49,928 nt of DNA. It comes from JAFARZ01 sp035651595. GTDB taxonomy: Bacteria > Actinomycetota > Actinomycetes > Streptosporangiales > Streptosporangiaceae. Of the stretch, positions 7,022 to 14,400 are shown piece by piece (the first letter of the stretch is position 1; every line of letters begins with the position of its first letter). Made by a program: the position numbers and the translations under genes. The stretch is taken from NCBI GenBank assembly GCA_035651595.1, contig DASRFJ010000027.1, positions 1-49,928 on the forward strand, given 5' to 3'. Below the pieces are notes generated by a model. The model was given only the letters and a program-made list of their open reading frames with translations. It ran no database searches and was not told where the DNA came from.

Positions 7022-9241
7022 TCAGCCGGCGGCCAGTGTAGGCTCGCGGCGGGCCATGGCGTAGCACGGGATCATGACCGCCCCGGCGGTGAGCGCGGCG
7101 ACGGCGAGGACCAGGCCGGCGGCGGGCGCGAACGGGATGAACGGCGCCCAGCTCCCGGTCGCAGCCCTGGTGACGGCCAGCAAGGTCACCGCGCCGGCGG
7201 CCACGCCCGCGACGAGGCCGGTGACCGCGACGAACACGGCCTGCCAGCCGAACACGGCGGCTATCTGTCCGCGGGTCGCGCCGACGCGACTGAGCAGCCG
7301 CAGCACGCGCCGCCGCTCAACCGTGGCCATTACCAGGGTGTTCACCAGGGCCACCGCGGCCAGCGAGGCGATGATGCCGAGGATCATGTTGTTCGCGAAG
7401 CCGTCTTGCGCCGCGGCCTGCTCGGACTGGGCGTTGGCGACGCTGCGGCTCACCACATGAAGCCCGTCGCTACCGGCCGCCAGCCCGGCCAGCGCCCGCG
7501 GAGTGCCGCCGTTGACCAGGATCTGGGTGAAGCCGGGTGCCGCGCCGGTGTGACCCGCGGTCACCGACGCGGGAATCAGCAGGTCCCCGGAGGCCAGCGA
7601 CTTCGCGTAGACGGCGCTGACCGTCGCCCGGTATGGCGTGCCGTCCGGCAGGTACACCGTGAGCCGCGAACCCAGGTGCACGCCGAGCACGCCCGGTCCG
7701 GCTTCCAGCGCGCTGACCGCGATCTGCCCCGGACGCAGTGTCGTCAGGCGGCCGGCGGTCACGCCAAGGTCCAGGACTCGATCGAGCGGTCCGCCCGCGA
7801 CCGACTCACCGTAGACCGGCTCCAGGTCCGGGTCGGCGGCCACGAGGGTGAGCGGCGCGAGGCCAGCCGTGGCGGTGACCGCGGGCAGGCCGCGTACCTG
7901 CCGCATGGTGGCGTCGGTGAGCTCCTTCCCGGAGACCACGTGATCCGCCAGTACGGTGCTCCCCGCCTGCTTGGTGGTGGCGTGCGCGATCGACGTGTTC
8001 GCGAAGTAGACGGTGCCGACCATGGCAACCGCGAGGGCAACCGGGATGACCGCGGACGCGGTGCGGCGCGGCTGGGCGGAAATCGCGGCGAGCGCGAGCC
8101 TGGCCGACGGGCCGCCGGCCGCCTGGCCCGGCCGGACCAGCCATGCGGCGAATGCCACCAGCAGCGGCCCGAGCAGCGCGACCGCCAGTATGCAGGCCAG
8201 CAACAGCGGGAACGCCAGCGCGAGCTGGCCGGCCGGGCTCTTCTCGCGAAGCGTGAGCACCATGAGCGCCCCGGCACCGCCCGTCGCGCACACGCCGAGG
8301 AAGACCCGGAACGGGTGCGGCCACTTCCGCTCGGCGCCGGTCTCCCGCAGCTCCTGCGCGGGTGAGGTCCGGCTCGCGCGCCGTGCCGCGATCTGGCCGC
8401 TCACCTCGGCGATGAACGTGCTGATGCCGCACGCGATCAGCAGCAGCCATGGGCTCAGCCACGCGGCGGAGCCGGTGGGCAGCATCTGGTGTCCGGCCAG
8501 GGCGCGGACCCCCAGCGCGCCCAGCGCGATCCCGGGCAGCCAGCCGAGCACGCCCCCCGTGACCCCGCACACGGCCAGCTCGGCCATGATCGCCCGCCGG
8601 ACCTGGCCGCGGGTGGCTCCGGCAGTGCGCAGCCGGGTGTACCTCCGCCTGCGCAGGTTGACCGCCAGCGCGGTCGTGGCGGCGACCACGAACAGCGAGA
8701 TCATCACGATCGGCGGGATCAGCGCGATGCCCAATGCCGAGCCGTTGGCTCGCTCGACCGCGGCGTTCAGGTTCGCTACGTCGCCGCGCGCCGAGCCCGT
8801 CGCGATCGTGTAACCCGCGCCGCCGTGCAACGCCGCGCGGATCCGCTGGGCGAGCACGCCGGATGACACGCCCGGCTTGGCGGTCACCGCGACGAGGTCG
8901 ACATCGCCGGGCCGGACCACGCCGCCAGGGAACCCGGACTCGCCGGCCGCGGCCGCCGCGCCGGGCACCCGCGCCAGCTGCCCGGCCAGCGCGGCGGGCA
9001 CGCCCCGGTAGGCGGCCAGCGGAAGGCTCTCCCGGTCACCACCACTGGTGATGACGAGGTTGGTGTCGGCGGCCACCACCACGCTGGCGCCGGCGAGCCG
9101 CCCGGCGGGCGCCGTGGTCTGCGCGGCCGCGATCGAGATCGCGGCGACGGTCAGCGCCGCCGCGGCGGCCGAGGCGACGACCGTACCGATCAGCGGACCG
9201 GGACTGCGGCGTATCCCGGCGAGCATCCACCCGCGCATCAT
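7022..9241 (-). CDS. ABC transporter permease, FtsX/MacB type
   Basis: A 739-residue membrane component. It has an N-terminal membrane anchor (about residues 12-38), a first FtsX-like transmembrane block (roughly residues 170-300), a central pair of hydrophobic segments (around 310-370), a large extracytoplasmic region, and a second FtsX block at the C-terminus (roughly 620-735, NTLVMATVERRRVLRLLSRVGATRGQI). The duplicated FtsX layout is common in actinobacterial ABC exporters or mechanotransmission systems for antimicrobial peptides and lipids. Its start overlaps the ATPase stop (ATGA, 9238-9241), so the two form one operon and one complex. Confidence 0.85.
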   Translation of the reverse strand: MMRGWMLAGIRRSPGPLIGTVVASAAAAALTVAAISIAAAQTTAPAGRLAGASVVVAADTNLVITSGGDRESLPLAAYRGVPAALAGQLARVPGAAAAAGESGFPGGVVRPGDVDLVAVTAKPGVSSGVLAQRIRAALHGGAGYTIATGSARGDVANLNAAVERANGSALGIALIPPIVMISLFVVAATTALAVNLRRRRYTRLRTAGATRGQVRRAIMAELAVCGVTGGVLGWLPGIALGALGVRALAGHQMLPTGSAAWLSPWLLLIACGISTFIAEVSGQIAARRASRTSPAQELRETGAERKWPHPFRVFLGVCATGGAGALMVLTLREKSPAGQLALAFPLLLACILAVALLGPLLVAFAAWLVRPGQAAGGPSARLALAAISAQPRRTASAVIPVALAVAMVGTVYFANTSIAHATTKQAGSTVLADHVVSGKELTDATMRQVRGLPAVTATAGLAPLTLVAADPDLEPVYGESVAGGPLDRVLDLGVTAGRLTTLRPGQIAVSALEAGPGVLGVHLGSRLTVYLPDGTPYRATVSAVYAKSLASGDLLIPASVTAGHTGAAPGFTQILVNGGTPRALAGLAAGSDGLHVVSRSVANAQSEQAAAQDGFANNMILGIIASLAAVALVNTLVMATVERRRVLRLLSRVGATRGQIAAVFGWQAVFVAVTGLVAGVAAGAVTLLAVTRAATGSWAPFIPFAPAAGLVLAVAALTAGAVMIPCYAMARREPTLAAG

Positions 9242-10077
9242 GCCCGCGCCCCGTTCGCTCGCGCCCCGTTCGCCCGGGCACTGTCGGCTCGGGCGCTGTC
9301 GGCTCGTGCGCCAAGCTCGTGCAGGTACTGGGCCACCACGGTCGGCTCCGGGTCGTGCATGACCTGATCCACGCGGCCTGCCTGGAGGAACACGGCCCGA
9401 TCGCAGAACCTGGTCACCTGCGGGTCGTGGGTGACGATGATCACGGTCGTGCCGTCGGCGGCGCCGCGCAGCAGGCGGAGCACGCCGACCGCGGTGTACG
9501 GGTCAAGCGCGCCCGTCGGCTCGTCGGCGAAGACCACGTCCGGACGGGTGACCAGCGCCCGCGCGATCGCCACTCGTTGCTGCTGGCCGCCGGACAGCTC
9601 GGCCGGCCGCCGCCGGAGGTGGCCGCCGTCCAGGCCCACCCGGGCCGCCGCGTGCTCGATCTCGGTCCGCCCCGCGGACCTGTGGTCCAGCCGGAGCGGA
9701 AGCGCGATGTTCTCGGCCACGGTCAGCTCGGGCAGCAGGTTGAGGTCCTGGAACACGAACCCGACCCGGTTCCGGCGCAGCACCGACTGCTTGCGCTGGG
9801 AAAGGCGGGTCAAGTCGGCGCCGCACAGGTGGACCGTGCCGGAGGACAGGCGCTCGATCCCGGCCGCGCACTGGAGCAGCGTCGACTTGCCGGATCCGGA
9901 GACGCCCAGCACCGCCGTGAACGACCCGGTGGCAAACGAGAGCGATACCCGGTCGAGCGCGGCCACGGCGTTCCGCCGCCTGCCGTAACGCTTCGTGACA
10001 TCATGCAGCACAAGGGGGGCGACAGCGGCCATCGCCGGGTCCGTTACTTTAGTGTTCTCAGCGGTGTGCGTGATCAT
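9238..10077 (-). CDS. ABC transporter ATP-binding protein, MacB/LolD type
   Basis: A 279-residue ATPase. Walker A is GVSGSGKST (near residue 58), the Q-loop region is FVFQDLNLLPELTVAEN, the signature is LSGGQQQRVAIARAL, Walker B is VVFADEPTGALD and the H-loop is VIIVTHD. It pairs with the FtsX-type permease downstream through a 4-bp overlap. The C-terminus has an unusual run of pentapeptide repeats (ARADS, ARADS, ARANG, ARANG) encoded by 15-bp tandem repeats at 9246-9305, probably a slippage product and not part of the ATPase fold. ATG at 10077. Confidence 0.9.
   Translation of the reverse strand: MITHTAENTKVTDPAMAAVAPLVLHDVTKRYGRRRNAVAALDRVSLSFATGSFTAVLGVSGSGKSTLLQCAAGIERLSSGTVHLCGADLTRLSQRKQSVLRRNRVGFVFQDLNLLPELTVAENIALPLRLDHRSAGRTEIEHAAARVGLDGGHLRRRPAELSGGQQQRVAIARALVTRPDVVFADEPTGALDPYTAVGVLRLLRGAADGTTVIIVTHDPQVTRFCDRAVFLQAGRVDQVMHDPEPTVVAQYLHELGARADSARADSARANGARANGARA
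9246..9305. repeat. 15-bp in-frame tandem repeats (4 units)
   Basis: Two units of GCGCCCCGTTCGCYC type are followed by two units of GGGCRCTGTCGGCTC type. They are in frame within the last codons of the ABC ATPase gene. Confidence 0.6.
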
Positions 10078-10163
10078 GCATCCAGCCTGCCGGCCGGGCC
10101 CGGCCGAACCAATGGTGCCGCCCGCCGGGTTCGGGGTGGGGATTACCCCCGGGCTCGCTGTGC

Positions 10164-10185
10164 GGATTAAGAGATCGCTTAATCC
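10164..10185. promoter_or_regulatory. Palindrome upstream of coxDE operon (candidate LysR/cox operator)
   Basis: A perfect inverted repeat, GGATTAAG-N6-CTTAATCC, lies 41 bp before the first gene of the coxD/coxE operon. Its right half, ATCGCTTAA, is repeated exactly at 20231-20239 upstream of the first coxMSL operon; 13 of 17 bases agree across the core. This suggests a common regulator, for example the LysR protein encoded at 20415-21362. That link is inference. Confidence 0.55.
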
Positions 10186-10226
10186 TGACTCGATCGCGGT
10201 CCGCGGCCCGGGTTACAGTCACCGGT

Positions 10227-10493
10227 ATGGGCACGGAGCATGAAGCGGCCCTTGAGGTGCTGCGCGAGGTCTGGCGCGGTCAAGGGCAGAGCGCCGCCGA
10301 TCTCGACGACCTGGGCAGCGACCGCTCCTGCAAGCGGATGACCGACGCCGGGGTGGGTTTCGCGGACTTCGAGGCCGGCGGGGACGGCGACCTGACCGCC
10401 GCTTGGCGGGCCAGGCTGGCACGCGAAGGCAAGCTCAACGGGACCGGCGCCAGCGTGCGCGACCTCGTCCTGGGACGGGCTGAGCCCCGCTGA
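10227..10493 (+). CDS. Small unknown protein leading the coxDE operon
   Basis: An 88-residue soluble, charged protein that I do not recognise: no membrane segment, no Cys cluster, one Cys in total. ATG at 10227 lies just downstream of a cox-type palindrome (10164-10185). Its stop TGA (10491-10493) overlaps a CTG codon that probably starts the AAA ATPase gene, so it is translationally coupled to the CoxD-like protein and likely takes part in the same maturation step. Confidence 0.6.
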   Translation: MGTEHEAALEVLREVWRGQGQSAADLDDLGSDRSCKRMTDAGVGFADFEAGGDGDLTAAWRARLAREGKLNGTGASVRDLVLGRAEPR

Positions 10494-11374
10494 CCCCCGT
10501 CGCGTACCCGGGAACCGTCGCCGAGCTGACCGCTGACCTGCGCGACGGCGGCTACCTCGCGGACCGCGGGCTGGCCACCGCGCTGCTGGTGTCGCTCTCG
10601 CTGCGCCGCCCGGTGCTGCTCGAGGGCGAGGTCGGCGTGGGCAAAACCGAGGTGGCGAAGGCGCTCGCCGCCCGCTACGGCCGCAGGCTGATCCGGCTCC
10701 AGTGCTACGAGGGCATCGACACAAGCCAGGCGCTCTACGAGTGGGACTACGCCAGGCAGATGCTGGCGATCCGGGCCCTGTCCGAGCAGCAGGCCGCCGG
10801 TGAACAGGCCGTCGACCGGCTGTTCGGCCCGAAGTACCTGGTCGAGCGTCCGCTGCTGGAAGCGGTCCGGGCCGGCGACCGGGCGGTGCTGCTGATCGAC
10901 GAAGTCGACCGTGCCGACGACGAATTCGAGGCATTCCTGCTGGAAGTGCTGTCCGACTTCCAGATCAGCATCCCAGAGATCGGCACGATCGCGGCCGAAT
11001 CTCCGCCGACCGTGATCCTCACCTCCAACCGGACCAGGGAACTGCACGACGCGCTGCGGCGCCGTTGCCTGTACCACTGGATCGGCTACCCCACCGCGGA
11101 GCGGGAGGTCGAGATCGTCCTGGTCCGCGAGCCCGATGCCGCGGCGGAGCTGGCCAGGAAGGTGGTCCGGGCGGTGCACCGGCTCCGGGAGCTGGATCTG
11201 GTCAAGCCGCCCGGCGTGGCCGAGACCATCGACTGGGTCCGCACGCTCGGTTTCCTCGGCGAAGCGGAGCTGACGCCGCGGTCGGCGGGCGACACGCTCG
11301 GCGCCGTCATCAAGGACCGCGACGACCTCGATCTGGTGCGGGACAACCTCGCGGAGATCACCGCCGGTGGGTAA
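10490..11374 (+). CDS. coxD: CoxD-like MoxR-family AAA+ ATPase
   Basis: A AAA+ ATPase of the MoxR/CoxD type. Walker A is LLEGEVGVGKTE, Walker B is AVLLIDEVDRAD, sensor 1 is VILTSNRTREL and the arginine region is ALRRRCLYHW. In Oligotropha (Afipia) carboxidovorans, CoxD with CoxE is needed to build the copper-sulfur-molybdenum centre of CO dehydrogenase. The first ATG/GTG/TTG codon in this frame is GTG at 10589, which would leave only about 12 residues before Walker A. The 33 codons upstream (LTADLRDGGYLADRGLATALL) look like the normal N-terminal helices of the family. The only start-like codon there is CTG at 10490, overlapping the upstream stop as CTGA, with GGGACGGG about 10 bp before it. 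Start 10589 is the conservative alternative. Confidence 0.8.
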   Translation: MTPVAYPGTVAELTADLRDGGYLADRGLATALLVSLSLRRPVLLEGEVGVGKTEVAKALAARYGRRLIRLQCYEGIDTSQALYEWDYARQMLAIRALSEQQAAGEQAVDRLFGPKYLVERPLLEAVRAGDRAVLLIDEVDRADDEFEAFLLEVLSDFQISIPEIGTIAAESPPTVILTSNRTRELHDALRRRCLYHWIGYPTAEREVEIVLVREPDAAAELARKVVRAVHRLRELDLVKPPGVAETIDWVRTLGFLGEAELTPRSAGDTLGAVIKDRDDLDLVRDNLAEITAGG

Positions 11375-12497
11375 CGAGGCGGCGTTCACCGGCGTGCTGA
11401 CCGGTTTCGCCCGCGAACTCAGGTCGGCGGGCGTGGTCGTCGGCACCGGCGACGTGCTGGCGTACTGCGCCGCGATGACGCCGCTGGATCCGTCGGACCT
11501 GGCGGACCTGTACTGGGCGGGGCGGGTCACGCTGGTCAGCCGCGGCGCGGACATCCCGGCCTACGACGAGGTGTTCCGCCGCTACTTCCTCGCTGACGGG
11601 GCCGACGGGGCCGCCGCGACCGAGCCGCTGCCGCTCAAGACCAGCGCCGCGCAGGCACCCGCGCTGGTCATGCCGGGTTCCGAACCCGGCGAGACCGAGG
11701 ACACCGAGCAGCCGTTCCTCGGCTGGATGGCCTCGGACGTGGACGCGCTCAAGCGCCGGTCGTTCGGCGCGTGCACGCCGGACGAGCTCGCCGCGCTGCG
11801 CCGGATCATGGCCAGGATCCGGCTGACCCCGCCGCGCCGCCGGTCTCGCCGCACCCGGCCCGCGGCATCCGGCCGCGCGCCCGACATGCGCACGATGATC
11901 CGCCGCTCGATGCGGATGCATGGCGAGCCCGGCGAACTGTACTTCCGGCAGCGCCGCATGCGGCTGCGACCGCTGATCCTCGTCCTCGACGTGTCCGGGT
12001 CGATGACCGACTACTCCCGGCACCTGCTCCAGTTCGCGCACACCGCCAGGCACGCGGCCGCGAGGGTGGAGGTGTTCTGCTTCGGCACCCGGCTCACCCG
12101 CATCACCAGGGAACTGGCGCATCGCCATCCCGACGACGCGCTGGAACAGGCCGCCCGGACGGTGCTCGACTGGGACGGCGGGACCAGGATCGGGGAGTCG
12201 CTGGACACCCTGGTGCGCAACTGGGCGCGCACCGGGCTCCACCGGGGCGGCGTGGTGATCATCTGCTCGGACGGCCTGGACCGGGGCGACCCCGGGCTGC
12301 TCGCGGCGGCCATGGAACGGCTGTCGCGGCTGTGCTACCGCATCGTCTGGCTGAACCCGCACAAGGGCGAGGACCGGGAGTTCCGGCCAAGCACGCTGGG
12401 CATGATGGTGGCGGCGCCGCACATCGACCTGCTGCTGTCCGGTCACGACCTGGCGAGCCTGGAACAGCTCGCCGAGCTGCTGCCGGTGCTGCGATGA
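11367..12497 (+). CDS. coxE: CoxE-like VWA-domain protein
   Basis: A 376-residue protein. The C-terminal von Willebrand A domain carries the metal-ion-dependent adhesion site LVLDVSGSMTDYS (near residue 210), a conserved Thr in GGTRIGESL and an Asp in ICSDGLDRGD. A basic linker precedes the domain. GTG at 11367 overlaps the end of the CoxD-like gene by 8 bp. MoxR ATPase plus VWA pairs act as chaperones inserting metal cofactors, and CoxE is the partner of CoxD in CO dehydrogenase maturation. The location beside coxMSL supports that role. Confidence 0.85.
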   Translation: MGNEAAFTGVLTGFARELRSAGVVVGTGDVLAYCAAMTPLDPSDLADLYWAGRVTLVSRGADIPAYDEVFRRYFLADGADGAAATEPLPLKTSAAQAPALVMPGSEPGETEDTEQPFLGWMASDVDALKRRSFGACTPDELAALRRIMARIRLTPPRRRSRRTRPAASGRAPDMRTMIRRSMRMHGEPGELYFRQRRMRLRPLILVLDVSGSMTDYSRHLLQFAHTARHAAARVEVFCFGTRLTRITRELAHRHPDDALEQAARTVLDWDGGTRIGESLDTLVRNWARTGLHRGGVVIICSDGLDRGDPGLLAAAMERLSRLCYRIVWLNPHKGEDREFRPSTLGMMVAAPHIDLLLSGHDLASLEQLAELLPVLR

Positions 12498-13039
12498 TCC
12501 GGCTCGGCTCGCTGGCTGGCTACCCGTTCGAGGGGCCGCGGCTGCTGGCCGGCTGGACGCCCCCAGCGACCGCGGCGGTGTACGCGATCTTGTACCAGCC
12601 CGAACCGGACGCCAAGCCTGAGCGGTATGCGGTGAGCTACGTCGGGCACGCCGGCGACCTAGCCGCGGAACGGCTCCCGTTCCAGCACCCGCGGTCGCCG
12701 TGCTGGGTCCGGCGCGCCGGATCGAAGTGGAAGGTCTACATCTGCACCTACGAGATACCCGGCGGCACCCGAAGGCATCGCGAGCAGATAGCCCAAGAGC
12801 TCATCGCCATCTACCGGCCGAGCTGCAACGACGAGCAGTACGACCCAGCCTGGAAGGACGAGTGGATCGGCGAGTACGCGGCGCCGACCACCGCCCCCGT
12901 CACCCGCCGCGGCCCTGCCCCCGCGCCCGCCCACGCTCCCGAATCAGAACATTTAGCCCATTCCAGGCGCACCGGCAGGCGCGCCAGATTATTGCGGACA
13001 CTTACCCCCCCGATGTGGGAGGGTAACTGTCCGCAATAA
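12494..13039 (+). CDS. GIY-YIG-like protein at the end of the coxDE operon
   Basis: A 181-residue protein overlapping coxE by ATGA. Residues about 27-115 resemble a GIY-YIG nuclease fold: AVYAILYQ for GIY, YAVSYVGHAGDL for YIG, then CWVRRAGSKWKVYICTY, an Arg/Glu-rich helix with REQIAQELI, and YRPSCN at the end. The canonical Gly of GIY is Ala here, so activity is uncertain. The C-terminal tail after residue 130 is Pro/Ala/Arg-rich. The last 17 or so codons lie inside a 53-bp near-perfect hairpin (12988-13040) and the stop TAA is in its right arm. Why such a protein sits in a cox maturation operon is unknown. Confidence 0.65.
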   Translation: MIRLGSLAGYPFEGPRLLAGWTPPATAAVYAILYQPEPDAKPERYAVSYVGHAGDLAAERLPFQHPRSPCWVRRAGSKWKVYICTYEIPGGTRRHREQIAQELIAIYRPSCNDEQYDPAWKDEWIGEYAAPTTAPVTRRGPAPAPAHAPESEHLAHSRRTGRRARLLRTLTPPMWEGNCPQ

Positions 13040-13040
13040 T
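12988..13040. terminator. Long hairpin overlapping the 3' end of the GIY-YIG-like gene
   Basis: Twenty-base arms (12988-13007 and 13021-13040) pair with a single mismatch around a 13-nt loop that can fold further. The outer arms read ATTATTGCGGACA and TGTCCGCAATAAT. It sits between convergent operons and could terminate both, but it is unusually long and AT-ended for a terminator here, so a small inserted palindromic element is an alternative. Confidence 0.6.
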
Positions 13041-13064
13041 TTCGGACCCTTCTCGGTGCGGGAC

Positions 13065-13430
13065 TTAGGCCCGCGGGGGGTAGCCCACCGCGTCTAGCAG
13101 GCGCGAACGGCGGGTGCCAGAGGCGGGGCGAGCCGGAGCCGGCGTCAGCGAAGCGGGCTCGGGTCGCGGCGTCACGTCGGCGACGATGTCCTCCGCCATC
13201 CCGTACAGCAGCGGCAGCGCCCCGGCCACCACGCCGCCGGTCTCGTTGATGTGCCCGACGCCCGGCCCGATCAGCTTGGCGTGCGCAACGATCGTGCCGA
13301 CGATCTCCGAACACTCCTCCAGGTTTCCGGCAACCCGCGTCAAAAGCGTGCCGACCCAGAACAGGTAGACCGCCAGCCCGGCAACCAGCAGCACGACGTC
13401 GATCACCGTCAGCACGACCAGCAGCGTCAT
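13065..13430 (-). CDS. Small single-TM protein 5 of the cox1 operon
   Basis: A 121-residue protein with an N-terminal hydrophobic helix (residues about 2-28, TLLVVLTVIDVVLLVAGLAV), then an amphipathic helical region (TRVAGNLEECSEIVGTIVAHAKLIGPGVGHINETGG) and a Pro-rich, probably disordered cytoplasmic tail. It starts by ATGA overlap with the preceding gene (13427-13430) and is the last gene of the long minus-strand cox operon. No known domain is recognised; the layout recalls DUF948-type anchor/coiled-coil proteins. Confidence 0.7.
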   Translation of the reverse strand: MTLLVVLTVIDVVLLVAGLAVYLFWVGTLLTRVAGNLEECSEIVGTIVAHAKLIGPGVGHINETGGVVAGALPLLYGMAEDIVADVTPRPEPASLTPAPARPASGTRRSRLLDAVGYPPRA

Positions 13431-13702
13431 GAGTTCACCTTCCCCAGGACCCGGCCGAGGAACAGGTGGTGCCGCAGCCCTTCGGCGAGTACCGCCTCGA
13501 CGCCGGCCGCGACCTGCGGGATCAGCTCGGTGTCGGCGGTGTTGGCCGCCGCGGCCTTGAGCGTCTCCTTAACCGTGGCCACCCGCCGGTCGATGATCTT
13601 CACGTAATAGATCAGGATGCTGAGCAGCGCGGCGACCGCCAGCACCACGACGAAACCGACGATGACGCCGGTCAGCCACAGCGTGTGCTCGGTTGGGTTC
13701 AC
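13427..13702 (-). CDS. Small single-TM protein 4 of the cox1 operon
   Basis: A 91-residue protein starting at GTG 13702, two bases after the preceding stop, with GGAGGG upstream. A hydrophobic segment at residues about 9-33 (LWLTGVIVGFVVVLAVAALL) is followed by a basic stop-transfer (KIIDRR) and a helical region (VATVKETLKAAAANTADTEL). No recognised domain. It overlaps protein 5 by 4 bp. Confidence 0.7.
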   Translation of the reverse strand: MNPTEHTLWLTGVIVGFVVVLAVAALLSILIYYVKIIDRRVATVKETLKAAAANTADTELIPQVAAGVEAVLAEGLRHHLFLGRVLGKVNS

Positions 13703-13704
13703 GG

Positions 13705-13950
13705 CTACCCTCCCAGCCTGGACCGGCCGCGCTGGAGGCCGCCGATGATGATCGTGGCGTGCTCGATCGTGGTGCGCAGCGCCGCGAGCGGCGCGGTGTT
13801 CCGCACGGACTTCTCCAGGGATGAATTGATCTCCGCGGCCTGCCCGCCGATCGACCGGGCGAGCAGTAGGATCGGCACGACAAGCGCGACGACTACCAGC
13901 ACGATCACGATCCCGATCGTGTAGCCGATCCACCAGGGCGTGGTGTTCAC
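13705..13950 (-). CDS. Small single-TM protein 3 of the cox1 operon
   Basis: An 81-residue protein. I chose GTG at 13950 because AAAGGAG lies 5 bp upstream; the open frame extends five codons further. A hydrophobic helix at residues about 6-30 (WWIGYTIGIVIVLVVVALVV) is followed by a short amphipathic helix (INSSLEKSVRNTAPLAALRT) and IEHATIIIGGLQRGRSRL. Same architecture as its four neighbours, no recognised domain. Confidence 0.7.
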   Translation of the reverse strand: MNTTPWWIGYTIGIVIVLVVVALVVPILLLARSIGGQAAEINSSLEKSVRNTAPLAALRTTIEHATIIIGGLQRGRSRLGG

Positions 13951-13964
13951 ACATACTCCTTTCA

Positions 13965-13984
13965 CTGGGGGATGCCTCCCCCAG
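13965..13984 (-). repeat. Intercistronic hairpin between small membrane genes
   Basis: A perfect palindrome with 8-bp arms (CTGGGGGA and TCCCCCAG) around a 4-nt loop, between the stop at 13994 and the ribosome site of the gene at 13950. It resembles the hairpin units in the tandem repeat at 42652-42759 and could be an intercistronic stability or attenuation element. Confidence 0.55.
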
Positions 13985-13993
13985 ACCCCCTCG

Positions 13994-14221
13994 TTAGACC
14001 GTCTCGCAGAAGTCCCTGACGGGCTTCAGGCTCGCGTTGACCGAAGTCAGCGCCTCGGGAACCGTGCTGGTCCGCTGCGCGACCACCTCGACCCCGCCGC
14101 TGAGCGCACCGAGCGTGCCGCGGATGGCCCGAAGGTGGAACACCACCCGGACCAGTGCCACCGCGACGAACGCGACGATGACCGCCGAAACGATGATCGT
14201 CATCCAGGCCGGAGCAGGCAT
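13994..14221 (-). CDS. Small single-TM protein 2 of the cox1 operon
   Basis: A 75-residue protein starting at ATG 14221, with GGGAGAGAG just upstream. The N-terminal membrane helix (residues about 5-25, WMTIIVSAVIVAFVAVALV) is followed by a helical tail with regularly spaced hydrophobics (LRAIRGTLGALSGGVEVVAQ). The frame is open upstream to 14308 through a repeat hairpin, but the ribosome site favours 14221. No recognised domain. Confidence 0.65.
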   Translation of the reverse strand: MPAPAWMTIIVSAVIVAFVAVALVRVVFHLRAIRGTLGALSGGVEVVAQRTSTVPEALTSVNASLKPVRDFCETV

Positions 14222-14258
14222 GTTCTCTCTCTCCCTATCTCTGCGTGAGCTCGCGGGC

Positions 14259-14338
14259 GGGGCGCTTTGAGGTACTGCCTTCCCTCGTCGCTCCCTCGCT
14301 TCGCTCATCGCTCCTCAGTCCAGGCAGTACCGCGCCCC
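14259..14338 (-). repeat. Covarying intercistronic hairpin element, copy 1
   Basis: Arms GGGGCGC + TTTGA bulge + GGTACTGCCT (14259-14280) pair with AGGCAGTACC + GCGCCCC (14322-14338). A second copy at 46608-46686 keeps the outer arm and bulge but has GGCGTCGCCT/AGGCAACGCC as the inner stem, so the inner stem varies with pairing largely preserved. Both copies sit between consecutive minus-strand genes of an operon. Confidence 0.65.
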
Positions 14339-14400
14339 TGGCTTCGCTCACTGGGGCCCCTGGCTTCGCTCACTGGGGGCCCTGGCTTCGCTCACCGCTC
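14335..14400. repeat. Three tandem 22-bp repeats
   Basis: Units of CCCCTGGCTTCGCTCACTGG-type sequence lie at 14335-14356, 14357-14378 and (degenerate) 14379-14400, directly between the stop of small membrane gene 1 and the hairpin element. The unit is the conserved edge of that element, repeated. Confidence 0.65.

Noticed and set aside
7406..8365. Plus-strand open frames of 128-319 codons opposite the ABC permease
   Set aside because: They are antisense shadows of an intact FtsX-type permease gene and show no family features.
14221..14308. Upstream start of small membrane protein 2 inside the hairpin repeat
   Set aside because: The frame is open, but a good ribosome site stands before ATG 14221 and the upstream part is only repeat sequence.
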